From an uncultured Clostridia bacterium (lineage in GTDB: Bacteria > Bacillota > Clostridia > Oscillospirales > Acutalibacteraceae): a stretch of DNA of 64,000 bases. A program made the translations under genes and the position numbers. Each line of letters begins with the position of its first letter. Positions within the stretch are counted from its first letter, which is position 1. Shown in pieces: positions 32,913-41,565 of this stretch. The stretch is taken from the NCBI GenBank assembly GCA_937898625.1, contig CALEJF010000003.1, positions 75,267 to 139,266 of the forward strand. The letters are read 5' to 3'. The notes beneath the pieces are model-generated. The model saw nothing but the letters and a program-made list of their open reading frames with translations. It did not search any database and was not told where the DNA came from.

Positions 32913-32934
32913 GATTTGATATAGATTTATAACG

Positions 32935-32966
32935 AGGACGATGCTAGCATCGTCCTTTAGTTTTTT
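32935..32966 (+). terminator. Terminator of the esterase gene
   Basis: A perfect 22-base palindrome (32935-32956, GGACGATGC arms) is followed by TTTAGTTTTTTG. Confidence 0.85.
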
Positions 32967-33048
32967 GCATTTTTATGGAAAAACTGTTCATAATACAATT
33001 ATGACTATATTTTTTGTTTTCATTGTCAATCTTTTGTCAAAATAACTA

Positions 33049-33077
33049 TTGAAAAATAGGACAAGTAATTGTATAAT
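33049..33077 (+). promoter_or_regulatory. Promoter of the IscU-like/GGGtGRT operon
   Basis: TTGAAA (33049-33054), a 17-base spacer and a perfect TATAAT (33072-33077) lie 51 bases upstream of the ATG; AAGGAG is at 33111-33116. Confidence 0.65.
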
Positions 33078-33128
33078 TTATAAGATAGGAATTATTCCGT
33101 TAAAATATGAAAGGAGTTTTCATTTATT

Positions 33129-33824
33129 ATGATTAACTACTCACATGAAGTTGAAAAAATGTGCTGTGTTAAAAAAGGTCCTCACCACGGACCAGCTCCA
33201 ATCCCTGAAGAGGGCAATTGGGTAAAAGCTTATGAAATCAAAGATATTTCTGGCTTTTCACACGGCATCGGTTGGTGTGCTCCTCAGCAGGGTACATGTA
33301 AGCTCACACTTAACATTAAAGAAGGTATTGTTGAAGAAGCCCTTGTTGAAACACTTGGTTGCTCAGGTATGACTCACTCAGCTGCTATGGCTGCTGAAAT
33401 TCTTCCCGGCAAAACACTTCTTGAATGCCTTAACACAGACCTTGTTTGTGACGCTATCAATACAGCTATGAGAGAAATCTTCCTCCAGCTCGTTTACGGT
33501 CGTTCACAGTCTGCTTTCTCAGAAGACGGTCTTGTTGTTGGTGCAGGTCTTGAAGACCTTGGTAAAGGACTTCGTTCACAGGTTGGTACAATGTTCTCAA
33601 CAAAAGTTAAGGGCGTTCGTTATATGGAAATGGCAGAAGGCTATATCACAAGAATGGCTCTTGACGCTGATGACCAGGTTATCGGTTATGAGTTCGTTAA
33701 ACTTGGTAAGATGATGGAAGATATCCGTCACGGTATGGATGCTGCTACAGCACTTAAGAACAATACAGGTTCATACGGTCGTTTTGCAGATGCTGCAAAA
33801 TACATTGACCCAAGAGAAGAATAA
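33129..33824 (+). CDS. IscU/NifU-N-like iron-sulfur scaffold protein
   Basis: A 231-residue protein whose residues 45-110 resemble the IscU/NifU N-terminal scaffold: GWCAPQQGTC (C50, C57), the beta strands CKLTLNIKEGIVEEALVET, LGCSGM (C78) and C100/C107 in the helix after PGKTLLEC. True IscU coordinates a cluster with three Cys, so the layout is compatible but spacing differs. A Cys pair (C12, C13) precedes this domain. The C-terminal part (about 120-231) is specific to this subfamily. The next gene, 18 bases downstream, encodes the GGGtGRT protein; the two are known to occur together in anaerobes. Codon use is biased toward GCT/GGT/CTT, consistent with high expression. Confidence 0.75.
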   Translation: MINYSHEVEKMCCVKKGPHHGPAPIPEEGNWVKAYEIKDISGFSHGIGWCAPQQGTCKLTLNIKEGIVEEALVETLGCSGMTHSAAMAAEILPGKTLLECLNTDLVCDAINTAMREIFLQLVYGRSQSAFSEDGLVVGAGLEDLGKGLRSQVGTMFSTKVKGVRYMEMAEGYITRMALDADDQVIGYEFVKLGKMMEDIRHGMDAATALKNNTGSYGRFADAAKYIDPREE

Positions 33825-33842
33825 GAGAAGGAGGATACTAAA

Positions 33843-34850
33843 ATGGCTAATGATGTAAGATTTGAAGGCAAAGAAAGAAGAATGGCTAAAATCGAGAAAT
33901 GTCTTGCTGAATACGGTATTGCTTCTCTCGAAGACGCAAAAGCTCTTTGCGAATCAAAAGGTATCGATGTTGAAGGCATCGTTAAAGGTGTTCAGCCAAT
34001 CGCATTCGAAAATGCTGTTTGGGCTTACACACTCGGTGTTGCACTTGCACTTAAATCAGGTGTAAAAACTGCTTCTGAAGCTGCTGCAGTTATCGGTAAA
34101 GGTCTTCAGGCTTTCTGTATCCCTGGTTCAGTTGCTGAGCAGAGAGATGTTGGTCTTGGTCACGGTAACCTTGGTGCAATGCTTCTTAAAGAAGAAACAA
34201 AGTGCTTTGCATTCGTTGCAGGTCACGAATCATTTGCTGCTGCTGAAGGTGCTATCGGTATCGCTAAAACAGCTAACAAAGTTCGTAAAGAACCACTTCG
34301 TGTTATCCTTAACGGTCTCGGCAAAGACGCTGCTATGATTATTTCAAGAATTAACGGTTTCACATATGTTCAGACTGAGTACGATTTCTACACAGGCGAA
34401 CTCAAAATCGTTAACGAAACAAAGTATTCAGACGGCGAAAGAGCTGCTGTTCGTTGCTACGGCGCAAATGACGTTCTTGAAGGCGTTGCTATCATGAAGA
34501 AGGAAGGCGTTGACGTTTCTATCACAGGTAACTCAACTAACCCAACTCGCTTCCAGCACCCAGTTGCAGGCACATACAAGAAGTGGGCTATGGAAAATGG
34601 CGTAAACTACTTCTCAGTTGCTTCAGGTGGCGGTACAGGTCGTACACTTCACCCAGATAACATGGCTGCAGGTCCTGCTTCTTATGGTCTTACAGACACA
34701 ATGGGCAGAATGCACGGTGATGCTCAGTTTGCCGGTTCATCTTCAGTTCCTGCTCACGTTGAAATGATGGGTCTTATCGGTATGGGTAACAACCCAATGG
34801 TAGGTGCAACAGTTGCATGTGCAGTTGCTGTTGAAGAAGCAAGTAAATAA
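33843..34850 (+). CDS. GGGtGRT protein of unknown function
   Basis: A 335-residue soluble protein carrying the GGGtGRT signature at residues 262-268 (ASGGGTGRTLHPDN), the feature that names the family. Other conserved-looking stretches are GSVAEQRDVGLGHGNLG, FAFVAGHESFAAAEGA and NSTNPTRFQHPVAGTYKKW. It has no membrane segment or signal peptide. No enzyme activity is established to my knowledge; the glycine-rich loop could bind a phosphate or nucleotide. It follows the IscU-like gene by 18 bases with GAAGGAGG, so both form one operon. Codon use suggests high expression. A terminator follows at 34869. Confidence 0.85.
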   Translation: MANDVRFEGKERRMAKIEKCLAEYGIASLEDAKALCESKGIDVEGIVKGVQPIAFENAVWAYTLGVALALKSGVKTASEAAAVIGKGLQAFCIPGSVAEQRDVGLGHGNLGAMLLKEETKCFAFVAGHESFAAAEGAIGIAKTANKVRKEPLRVILNGLGKDAAMIISRINGFTYVQTEYDFYTGELKIVNETKYSDGERAAVRCYGANDVLEGVAIMKKEGVDVSITGNSTNPTRFQHPVAGTYKKWAMENGVNYFSVASGGGTGRTLHPDNMAAGPASYGLTDTMGRMHGDAQFAGSSSVPAHVEMMGLIGMGNNPMVGATVACAVAVEEASK

Positions 34851-34868
34851 TTAAGTTACTACAATAAG

Positions 34869-34898
34869 AAAGACAGAGCTTAAAACTCTGTCTTTTTT
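34869..34898 (+). terminator. Terminator of the GGGtGRT operon
   Basis: AAAGACAGAG (34869-34878) pairs with CTCTGTCTTT (34886-34895), followed by TTT. Confidence 0.85.
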
Positions 34899-34923
34899 GA
34901 TTTGAGCAGATAAATTTGTTGAG

Positions 34924-35304
34924 TTAAAATATATTACTGATTAATGGTTTTTCGCTACGGATTAGGTGGTGTAATTCGTCAATAGCCAAATCTGCTTGTT
35001 GTTCAAGTCTTTCCATGTTGCCTTGCTGGGCATACACGGGAAGGCTTTTTATTAATTCTTCAAGTTTGTCCGTTTCCTCGTGACGAATAAAGCTTTCCAC
35101 GAGACCGTGCACATCTTCCCACAAAGAAACGGCATCATCGGACTTTGAAACTGCTTTTTCGGTTTCTTCATTCTGTGCAACCGTGCAGATGTTCCATAAG
35201 TGGTTTTCAAGTTCCTTACAAGCATTATTAACTAAAAAATATCCTGTAAAAGAGATTGCAAAAGCACTGAGAATAGCAGAAATGGCGGTAACTATCCTTT
35301 TCAT
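34924..35304 (-). CDS. DUF4363 protein
   Basis: A 126-residue protein with an N-terminal membrane anchor or uncleaved signal (residues 5-26, VTAISAILSAFAISFTGYFLV) and a helical outer domain including LWEDVHGLVESFIRHEETDKLEE and LEQQADLAIDELHHL. This matches DUF4363, a small clostridial family that travels with DUF421 proteins. Its first codon overlaps the last of the DUF421 gene (ATGA at 35301-35304), so they are translated together. Location beside the germination operon suggests a spore-related role, which is inference. Confidence 0.8.
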   Translation of the reverse strand: MKRIVTAISAILSAFAISFTGYFLVNNACKELENHLWNICTVAQNEETEKAVSKSDDAVSLWEDVHGLVESFIRHEETDKLEELIKSLPVYAQQGNMERLEQQADLAIDELHHLIRSEKPLISNIF

Positions 35305-35975
35305 ACATTTTCCTTTCTTATGATTGTGTGGTTTCCTGCAGCATCAATGGTCATAAGCATAATATCTTTGATTTGAATTTTCTCTTTTTCTGCAATTTTA
35401 TGCACCTTGGTTTTATTCATATTGCAGATTTTAAAATCCTGACTTACGATTTTTCCGTCAATTACAACGGTGCATTTAAATCCTTGTGAGTCAGTTGCCA
35501 GATTTAAATCATCCTTTGTTACGGTGTCGTAATTGGATTTTAAAAGTACGCTTATTTGTCCGTTTGTTTCAACAACTGCATATTGCACCTGCGAGATATC
35601 AAAAACATCCTTTTGACGGAGTGCTTCAAGCAAATCGTCAATGGTAAAACGCAACTCTTTCAGTAGTTTTTGATTCAAGTTTCCGTCATTGATAATAACA
35701 ACGGGATGCCCTTGCATAAATGTACGGAATTTAATGCTTTTCATATTGAAAACTGATGTAAGAATTTCAAATCCAACAAGCAGAAATATTGGAATCAGAG
35801 TGTTTACAAGGGGAATATCCGTGTCCTGAATGGGAATTGAAATAATCTGCGAAATTAACAATGTGACAACTAAATCCGATGGCTGTAATTCGCCGATTTG
35901 TCTTTTGCCCATAACGCGGACACTAATTATTGCAAGAATATATAGAATAACTGTTCTGATTAAAGTAACAAACAT
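35301..35975 (-). CDS. DUF421 (YetF-like) membrane protein
   Basis: A 224-residue membrane protein: three helices in residues 1-85 (LIRTVILYILAIISVRVMG, LVVTLLISQIISIPI, LVNTLIPIFLLVGFEIL) followed by the cytoplasmic YetF domain containing KRQIGELQPSDLVV near the start of the family and GHPVVIINDGNLN, IDDLLEALRQKDVFDI. Related proteins occur in several spore-former operons. The start is set at 35975, since GGTGA lies 5 bases upstream of that ATG; an earlier ATG at 35987 overlaps the ribosome site. It diverges from gerA-type 36055 across an inverted repeat (35977-36054). Confidence 0.85.
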   Translation of the reverse strand: MFVTLIRTVILYILAIISVRVMGKRQIGELQPSDLVVTLLISQIISIPIQDTDIPLVNTLIPIFLLVGFEILTSVFNMKSIKFRTFMQGHPVVIINDGNLNQKLLKELRFTIDDLLEALRQKDVFDISQVQYAVVETNGQISVLLKSNYDTVTKDDLNLATDSQGFKCTVVIDGKIVSQDFKICNMNKTKVHKIAEKEKIQIKDIMLMTIDAAGNHTIIRKENV

Positions 35976-35976
35976 A

Positions 35977-36054
35977 AAAATCACCATTCATATCTTTTGC
36001 CAATAGTGACAGAATATTACTATGTTTTAAGGCAAAGATAAAAATGGTGATTTT
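35977..36054. promoter_or_regulatory. Near-symmetric divergent control region (DUF421 / germination operon)
   Basis: The 25 bases at 35977-36001 are almost the exact complement of 36031-36054. Each arm contains one ribosome site (GGTGATTTT), so both genes start with the same mirrored leader. Inside, TTCATA, 17 bases and CAGAATA could be a forespore sigma-G/F type promoter for the germination operon; this is tentative. Confidence 0.5.
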
Positions 36055-37560
36055 ATGAGCGAAAACTGGTTTGACAAAAAGATAGACGAGATAACTGTTA
36101 AAGATAACAATAGTACAGAAAAAAGATTTGTAGATACAGATTTGCAAAAAAACATAATGTATATAAAACAGCAATTCGGCGATGCCTTTGATGTTAAATA
36201 CAGAAAATACAATGCCTCGGGTAAAGAGGTCTATTTTGTTATGGTTGACGGAATGTGTGATAGTTTACTTGCCACCGAACAAGTGATTTTACCTATTATT
36301 GAAGCAGATTTTAGTGGTGAAAGCGGGGATAAACTTATTCATTCGGCTGCTGACCGAGTTTCTGCAAGTATTGATAAATCAATAACCAACGATATTGACG
36401 AGGCAATTCGTGAGGCGATTTACGGCAGTATTATAATGCTCACAGAAGGCTCTCATTTTGTCATTATGTTCGGTGTTCAGGGATTTCCCAAAAGAGCAGT
36501 ACTTGAACCCTCAACAGAGATGCAGGAAAGAGGCTCCCGAGAGGCCTTTGTGGAGAGCTTTAAGGACAATGTGACAATGATTCGTCGTCGTGTGCGAAAC
36601 CCTGTTTTTAAAACCCAAATTGTTGAGGTAGGCACTACAACCAAGACCCGTGCTTGTGTATGCTATATGTCCGACAGAGTTGATAAAAAGATGCTTGAAA
36701 GTGTGGTTGAAAGACTAAAAAAATCTACACTTGATACTGTTTTAGGTTCAGGGTATCTTCAACCTTTTCTTGACACAAAATATCCGTCAATTTTCAGTGG
36801 CGTGGGATTTACCGAAAGACCCGATGTGCTGACTGCCAAGATAGGCGAAGGAAAAATTTGTATTATCGTTGACGGAACACCCAATGCACTCATTGTGCCA
36901 TATCTTTTTATTGAGCATTTTCATTCTCTTGACGATTATCTTAAAAGACCGTATTACGCAACATTTATACGCATATTAAAAATTGTTTCTTTTTTGTTCA
37001 GCGTTTTTTTGCCGGGACTTTATGTTGCCGTTTGCACTTTTCATCAGGAAATTATCCCTGAAACAATGATTTTTGGAATTACGGGGCAGGAGAGCCGAAC
37101 ACCGCTACCCGTTATGTTTGAAGCACTTTTTATACATTTAATCTACGAAATTGTCCGAGAAGCAGGACTCAGAATGCCAAAATCAGTTGGACACGCAATA
37201 TCAATAGTAGGAGCTTTGGTAATAGGTGAGTCCGCTGTAACCGCAGGTATTTTATCTGCACCAATGCTTATTGTGGTTGGTCTTACAGCAGTCAGTTCGT
37301 TTGTAGTTTCAACCCTTTATGAGCCTGTGGCAATTCTACGCTTTACATTTATTATTGTTGGTGGTTTGTCAGGACTGTATGGTATTATGTTATGCTTTGC
37401 AGCAGTGCTTATAAATGCTTCGGCAATAAACCCTTATGGAGTACCCTTTACTTCACCCTTGTCACCAACAAAGGCAGGTGCTTTCCGAGACTTGATTTTA
37501 AGAGCAGGCTGGAAAAAATTGGGACAAGGCAGAATGCAAGTGAACAAATTGGAGAAATAA
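36055..37560 (+). CDS. Spore germination receptor subunit A (GerA/SpoVAF family)
   Basis: A 501-residue germinant-receptor A subunit. The N-terminal soluble domain (about 1-290) is followed by about five membrane helices (for example ILKIVSFLFSVFLPGLYVAV, AISIVGALVIGESAVTAGIL). Family-typical stretches include EGSHFVIMFGVQGFPKRAVLEPSTE (read in parts), VRNPVFKTQ, RTPLPVMFEALFIHLIYEIVREAG, and the C-terminal NPYGVPFTSPLSP. It would sit in the inner spore membrane and sense nutrients with the B and C subunits. The next gene starts 1 base after its stop. The start has GGTGA only 4 bases away, which is short. Confidence 0.92.
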   Translation: MSENWFDKKIDEITVKDNNSTEKRFVDTDLQKNIMYIKQQFGDAFDVKYRKYNASGKEVYFVMVDGMCDSLLATEQVILPIIEADFSGESGDKLIHSAADRVSASIDKSITNDIDEAIREAIYGSIIMLTEGSHFVIMFGVQGFPKRAVLEPSTEMQERGSREAFVESFKDNVTMIRRRVRNPVFKTQIVEVGTTTKTRACVCYMSDRVDKKMLESVVERLKKSTLDTVLGSGYLQPFLDTKYPSIFSGVGFTERPDVLTAKIGEGKICIIVDGTPNALIVPYLFIEHFHSLDDYLKRPYYATFIRILKIVSFLFSVFLPGLYVAVCTFHQEIIPETMIFGITGQESRTPLPVMFEALFIHLIYEIVREAGLRMPKSVGHAISIVGALVIGESAVTAGILSAPMLIVVGLTAVSSFVVSTLYEPVAILRFTFIIVGGLSGLYGIMLCFAAVLINASAINPYGVPFTSPLSPTKAGAFRDLILRAGWKKLGQGRMQVNKLEK

Positions 37561-37561
37561 A

Positions 37562-38650
37562 ATGGAGTTTTCAAAAGGAAAAATAAGTGCGTTTCAGTTC
37601 TTTACAATGCTGTTTTTAACCCGTACACTTACCACGGTAACCTATCTTTCATCATATACGGAAAATATCAGACTTTCCGATATGCTCATTCAACCTTTTT
37701 TCAGGATTATAATGGGGACAGTTATAATGCTTCCCTTGTATTTTCTGTATAAAAACAACAAGGACAAAAATTTATTGGATATTGTGAATGGAAAGTCAAA
37801 GGTTATGGCAAGAATAGTTTCCACAATTTATGTGGTGTTTTTCTTCTATTTTACAGTTGTTACCATAGCAAGGCTTGACCTTTTTACAGGAACGGTTGTT
37901 TTCCCTGAAACTGACCTTAAATATATTCTGATTTTTGCCATTATTCTTTGTTGTTATGGTGCTTATTTAGGGTTTGAGGCTTTGGGGCGAAGTTCAGTTA
38001 TATCGTCAGTTTTTGTGATTTCTGCTTTGTTTTTTATAATGCTGACTCTCACAAAAAAAGTGGACTTTTTAAACCTTACACCCATTTTCTACAACGGAGT
38101 AATGCCCGTTGTAAAGGTTGCAGTTGATTCCGTTGGACAAACCGTTGAATATGCCATAATTGCCCTGATGCTACCAAGAGTTACGGGAAATGTGAAAAAA
38201 GGCTTTTTTATCTGGCTCATTTCACAAACTCTTTTAATGGCAGTTATGTTCTTCTTTGCCTGTACGGTTATGGGGAACTTTGCATCAACTCAACTTTTTC
38301 CGTTTCACACACTTGCAAGCCTTGCTGAATTTGCAATGTTCAGTCGTCTTGATGCCGTTTTTACAAGTGTATGGATTATGTGTGCATTCATCAAAGCGGG
38401 ATTGCTTATTTACTTGCAGTCAGATATTCTCACAACTTATTTTGGAAAATTCAAAAGGACAACATATATTTTCGCAATAGGAATTTTAACTGTAATTGCA
38501 AATCTCTTTATTTCAGGACAGATTAAACGATTTACCTTTGTTGACAACAGCATAATAAAAGTCGTTTTAACTTCAATTACTGTTGTTTTAATTCCGCTAC
38601 TTGTGTTGTTTTTCAGAAAGGAGAAAAAGATGTGCGAAAGGTCGGAATAA
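37562..38650 (+). CDS. Spore germination receptor subunit B (GerB-type permease)
   Basis: A 362-residue integral membrane protein of the APC superfamily, GerB branch, with about ten helices and the start ISAFQFFTMLFLTRTLTTVTYL typical of germinant permeases. The helix after VDFLNLTPIFYNGVMPVVK and the C-terminal FVDNSIIKVVLTSITVVLIPLLVL fit the family. It is the likely ligand-binding subunit. It begins immediately after the A subunit and its last 19 bases overlap the C subunit. Confidence 0.9.
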   Translation: MEFSKGKISAFQFFTMLFLTRTLTTVTYLSSYTENIRLSDMLIQPFFRIIMGTVIMLPLYFLYKNNKDKNLLDIVNGKSKVMARIVSTIYVVFFFYFTVVTIARLDLFTGTVVFPETDLKYILIFAIILCCYGAYLGFEALGRSSVISSVFVISALFFIMLTLTKKVDFLNLTPIFYNGVMPVVKVAVDSVGQTVEYAIIALMLPRVTGNVKKGFFIWLISQTLLMAVMFFFACTVMGNFASTQLFPFHTLASLAEFAMFSRLDAVFTSVWIMCAFIKAGLLIYLQSDILTTYFGKFKRTTYIFAIGILTVIANLFISGQIKRFTFVDNSIIKVVLTSITVVLIPLLVLFFRKEKKMCERSE

Positions 38651-39777
38651 TTCTACTTGCTTTAGTTGTTTCTGTTTTTACCTTTAATGAGAATGAAATA
38701 TATAAAAAAGATATAAGAAATCGTCTTGTTATTCAAGGCGTTGGAATAGATATGGAGGAAAACGAAAAATATTCTGTTACAATTCAGGCAATTGACACTA
38801 ATGCACAGGCGGCAGCATCCTCTGAGGGTGCATCACAGCCACCTTTGAAAACCTTTAAGTTGCAAGGGGATACAATCTATACTGCCATAAAAAGTGTTAC
38901 TGAAAAAGAGGGTAAAATCCCTTTATATTCTCAAAATCGCATTATCATTCTCGGCAAAAGTATAACAGAAAAAAATATGGATGATGTAATTGACTTTTTT
39001 GTCCGTGATGTGGAAAACAGCTCATCCGTTTGTATTGCGGCGGCAGATAAAACCGCAGGAGAAATTTTAGAAGCTAAAAATGGAGAAGAATATATAAGTG
39101 CAAGAAATATTGAAACTGCAATAAATTCAAGTGAGTATGACGGACGAATTTTTCGCGTACAACTTTATGACCTTATTAACAGATATAATTCAAGTACAAA
39201 GGATTTTGCAGTCCCGTTGCTTTCAGTAATTGAAAAAGACAAGGAAAAAAGTGTTGAAATCACAGGCACAGCACTTTTTAACAATACGGAATATCGCGAA
39301 AAAATTTCTCCCACAGAAACAGTTTTTCTCAATATGCTTTATAACAGGATAAATAATTCTGCTCTTGCTTATGACTATGAGGAAGATAAAAAAGTGTCCC
39401 TTAATATTGTGAATGCAAAAACTGTAAGAAAAATAAAGATGGAAAAGGGAAAACCTACTTTTGAAATCACAATAAAACTCAAGGCTGATATCGCCGAAAT
39501 CAATGGTGGGGTTTCTGCAAAAATGGAGACTTCGGAAATAGACAGAATAAGCAGGGTGGGAGAGGACTATATAAAAAACGAAACGAAAAAACTGATTTAT
39601 AAAATGTATAACGGATATAATAGTGATGCTGTGGGTTTTGGACGGCTTTTGTATATTCACGAAACTGACTTTTTTAAGCAGAACGAAAAAAATCTCGACT
39701 CCGTTTTGCAAAACAGCAATTACGAAGTCGAGGTCAGTTTAGAAATAAGGAGAATCGGACACGAGTTTGTAGTTTAG
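38632..39777 (+). CDS. Spore germination receptor subunit C (GerC family) lacking a lipobox
   Basis: A 381-residue Ger(x)C-type protein. After a short hydrophobic N-terminus (VGIILLALVVSVFTF) comes RNRLVIQGVGIDMEENEKY, matching the start of the mature GerC domain, and later PLYSQNRIIILGKSI and FFVRDVENSS, typical of domain 1. GerC proteins normally carry a lipobox cysteine right before this region; none is present in the first 60 residues here, so the usual lipidation cannot occur. The start is GTG with AAAGGAG spaced 8 bases. The frame overlaps the B subunit by 19 bases. Its TAG overlaps the TAA of the convergent GH36 gene (39774-39777). Confidence 0.88.
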   Translation: MRKVGIILLALVVSVFTFNENEIYKKDIRNRLVIQGVGIDMEENEKYSVTIQAIDTNAQAAASSEGASQPPLKTFKLQGDTIYTAIKSVTEKEGKIPLYSQNRIIILGKSITEKNMDDVIDFFVRDVENSSSVCIAAADKTAGEILEAKNGEEYISARNIETAINSSEYDGRIFRVQLYDLINRYNSSTKDFAVPLLSVIEKDKEKSVEITGTALFNNTEYREKISPTETVFLNMLYNRINNSALAYDYEEDKKVSLNIVNAKTVRKIKMEKGKPTFEITIKLKADIAEINGGVSAKMETSEIDRISRVGEDYIKNETKKLIYKMYNGYNSDAVGFGRLLYIHETDFFKQNEKNLDSVLQNSNYEVEVSLEIRRIGHEFVV

Positions 39778-41408
39778 TACAATTCACCATTGATACTGTC
39801 AAAGCAAAGTCGCTTTTCTTCACCATTTTCAAGATATTTAATTTCAATAAGGTTTTTTGAGATAAACTCAGCGGAAACAAGCTGTGGTCTTGTATTGTTG
39901 AAAATATGTAACAAAACATCCATTTTTTCTTCGTTGTAGTCACCAACATTGTCGGATGTAAAGAGCAAACTGCCAAAAATATGGTTTACAATTGCCGAGA
40001 TTTTTCTCTGGTCAAAGGTGCTTGTCATATTGTTATCACGAAGCAAGAAAACATCGGGGTCGTTTGCGAATGCTCTGCCGTCAAGACCACGACGGAAAAT
40101 AGTGTTCCAGAGAGTTGTACGGGTGCAAACATCCTCCAGATGCACCTTGAATTTATCCCATTCAAGACCAATGTCAGCACCAATTCGGCAGTAGTCAACC
40201 TTTCCGAATGCGGGATGAAGCGGTACACCACAACCAAGAATAAGCTTGTCACCAACACATTCACGAATAAAGTCCATAGCCTCACACATTAACTGACCGC
40301 GGGACTTCCCGTTTCTTGGCACAACACAGGCAGAATAAAGGAAATCAAGCTTAACCATATCGTATCCCCATTCGTTGAGGACAACATTGAAGAAGTTTCG
40401 GATGTAATCCCTTACTTCTTCTTTCTCAATGTCAAGGCCATAAAAACCGCCCCAGTTAAGACCACAAGACTGTTTTTTACCGTTTTTGTCACGGATAATC
40501 CAATCGGGATGCTCCTTTGCTACATTTGATTTATACTGACAAGAAAGAGGAGCAAGCCAAAGACCTGCTTTCATTCCCTTTTCGTGTATGCTGTCAGCAA
40601 CGACTTTCATTCCGTTGGGAAATTTCTTGCTATCAATGCTTAACCAGTCACCAACAGCAGTCTGATAACCATCGTCAATCTGGAAGATATCGATTTTAGC
40701 CGGGACCTTTGAAAGAGATTCAAGGTCAGTTGTGACAATATCTTCTGTGATATTCTGATAATAGTTGTACCAGGTTGTATAACCGTTTGTTCTGCCAACA
40801 CGAGGTGCAGGAATATTCATAGCAGAGAAATATTTGTCATAAACCTCATTTTCGTTGCCGTTAAAGTGTACAATGTCAATGAGCACATACTCGTCCTTTA
40901 TTACAACGCCCTCTAATTCACGCTCAAAGGTAATTTCATTTTCAGGAGCAAGTGCACGGATAAGGGTATATCCCCATCTCTCACTTAATGAACCGAAAAG
41001 GTCAAAGCTTTCATCATTACGAACATATCCGTATGAAAAACCGTGAAAATAACCTTTTTGCTGGTCATACTTAACAAAATTGTAATCACCATAGGCAGAG
41101 GTTGGCAAAACTCGTTGGATTGCTTGTTGTTTAAGGTTTAATCTAAGAGGCTCATCATCCACAAAATATTCCTTACATTCTGTCCATGACTGGTATCCGT
41201 TAAGAAAAATGCGGGAATCCTTTTGAAATTCATATGGAATTGTCATTTTAAACTTAACATTTTCCAATTCTGCACAGGGTTTTACAGTAAGTTTAATATG
41301 GTCTTGCGTTGCAAGATAATCAATTGTAAAATGCTCAGTTTCAAAAAGATTGGTCTTATACACAACTTTATCAACCATATATTCAATATTAATTTTAAAT
41401 CGTTTCAT
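39774..41408 (-). CDS. Alpha-galactosidase-like glycoside hydrolase, family GH36
   Basis: A 544-residue clan GH-D enzyme. The barrel shows DIFQIDDGYQ, KAGLWLAPLS, the nucleophile region MVKLDFLYSA (Asp in KLDF) and the acid/base region CRIGADIGLEWD. The N-terminal beta domain contains FLNGYQSWTEC. It is shorter than typical GH36 alpha-galactosidases (about 700), a form seen in Clostridia. It lacks a signal peptide, so it acts on imported oligosaccharides such as raffinose-type sugars or galactosylated fragments. The ribosome site is AAGGAGG. It is divergent from pgcA and shares its stop region with the germination operon, without a terminator between. Confidence 0.88.
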   Translation of the reverse strand: MKRFKINIEYMVDKVVYKTNLFETEHFTIDYLATQDHIKLTVKPCAELENVKFKMTIPYEFQKDSRIFLNGYQSWTECKEYFVDDEPLRLNLKQQAIQRVLPTSAYGDYNFVKYDQQKGYFHGFSYGYVRNDESFDLFGSLSERWGYTLIRALAPENEITFERELEGVVIKDEYVLIDIVHFNGNENEVYDKYFSAMNIPAPRVGRTNGYTTWYNYYQNITEDIVTTDLESLSKVPAKIDIFQIDDGYQTAVGDWLSIDSKKFPNGMKVVADSIHEKGMKAGLWLAPLSCQYKSNVAKEHPDWIIRDKNGKKQSCGLNWGGFYGLDIEKEEVRDYIRNFFNVVLNEWGYDMVKLDFLYSACVVPRNGKSRGQLMCEAMDFIRECVGDKLILGCGVPLHPAFGKVDYCRIGADIGLEWDKFKVHLEDVCTRTTLWNTIFRRGLDGRAFANDPDVFLLRDNNMTSTFDQRKISAIVNHIFGSLLFTSDNVGDYNEEKMDVLLHIFNNTRPQLVSAEFISKNLIEIKYLENGEEKRLCFDSINGELY

Positions 41409-41501
41409 AAATGTAGCCTCCTTGTGCCTTATATAAAAAATTATAGTTTAATAATATTAAAAATGCAATACACTAAAGGGCAATTATATAACTATTTTTG
41501 T

Positions 41502-41530
41502 TTGACACTAAAAACTTTTTCGTGTATTAT
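41502..41530 (+). promoter_or_regulatory. Promoter of pgcA
   Basis: TTGACA (41502-41507), a 17-base spacer and TATTAT (41525-41530) lie 35 bases before the ATG. Confidence 0.6.
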
Positions 41531-41565
41531 TATTGTATATAATTATGCCTTAAAGGGAGCGTAAA

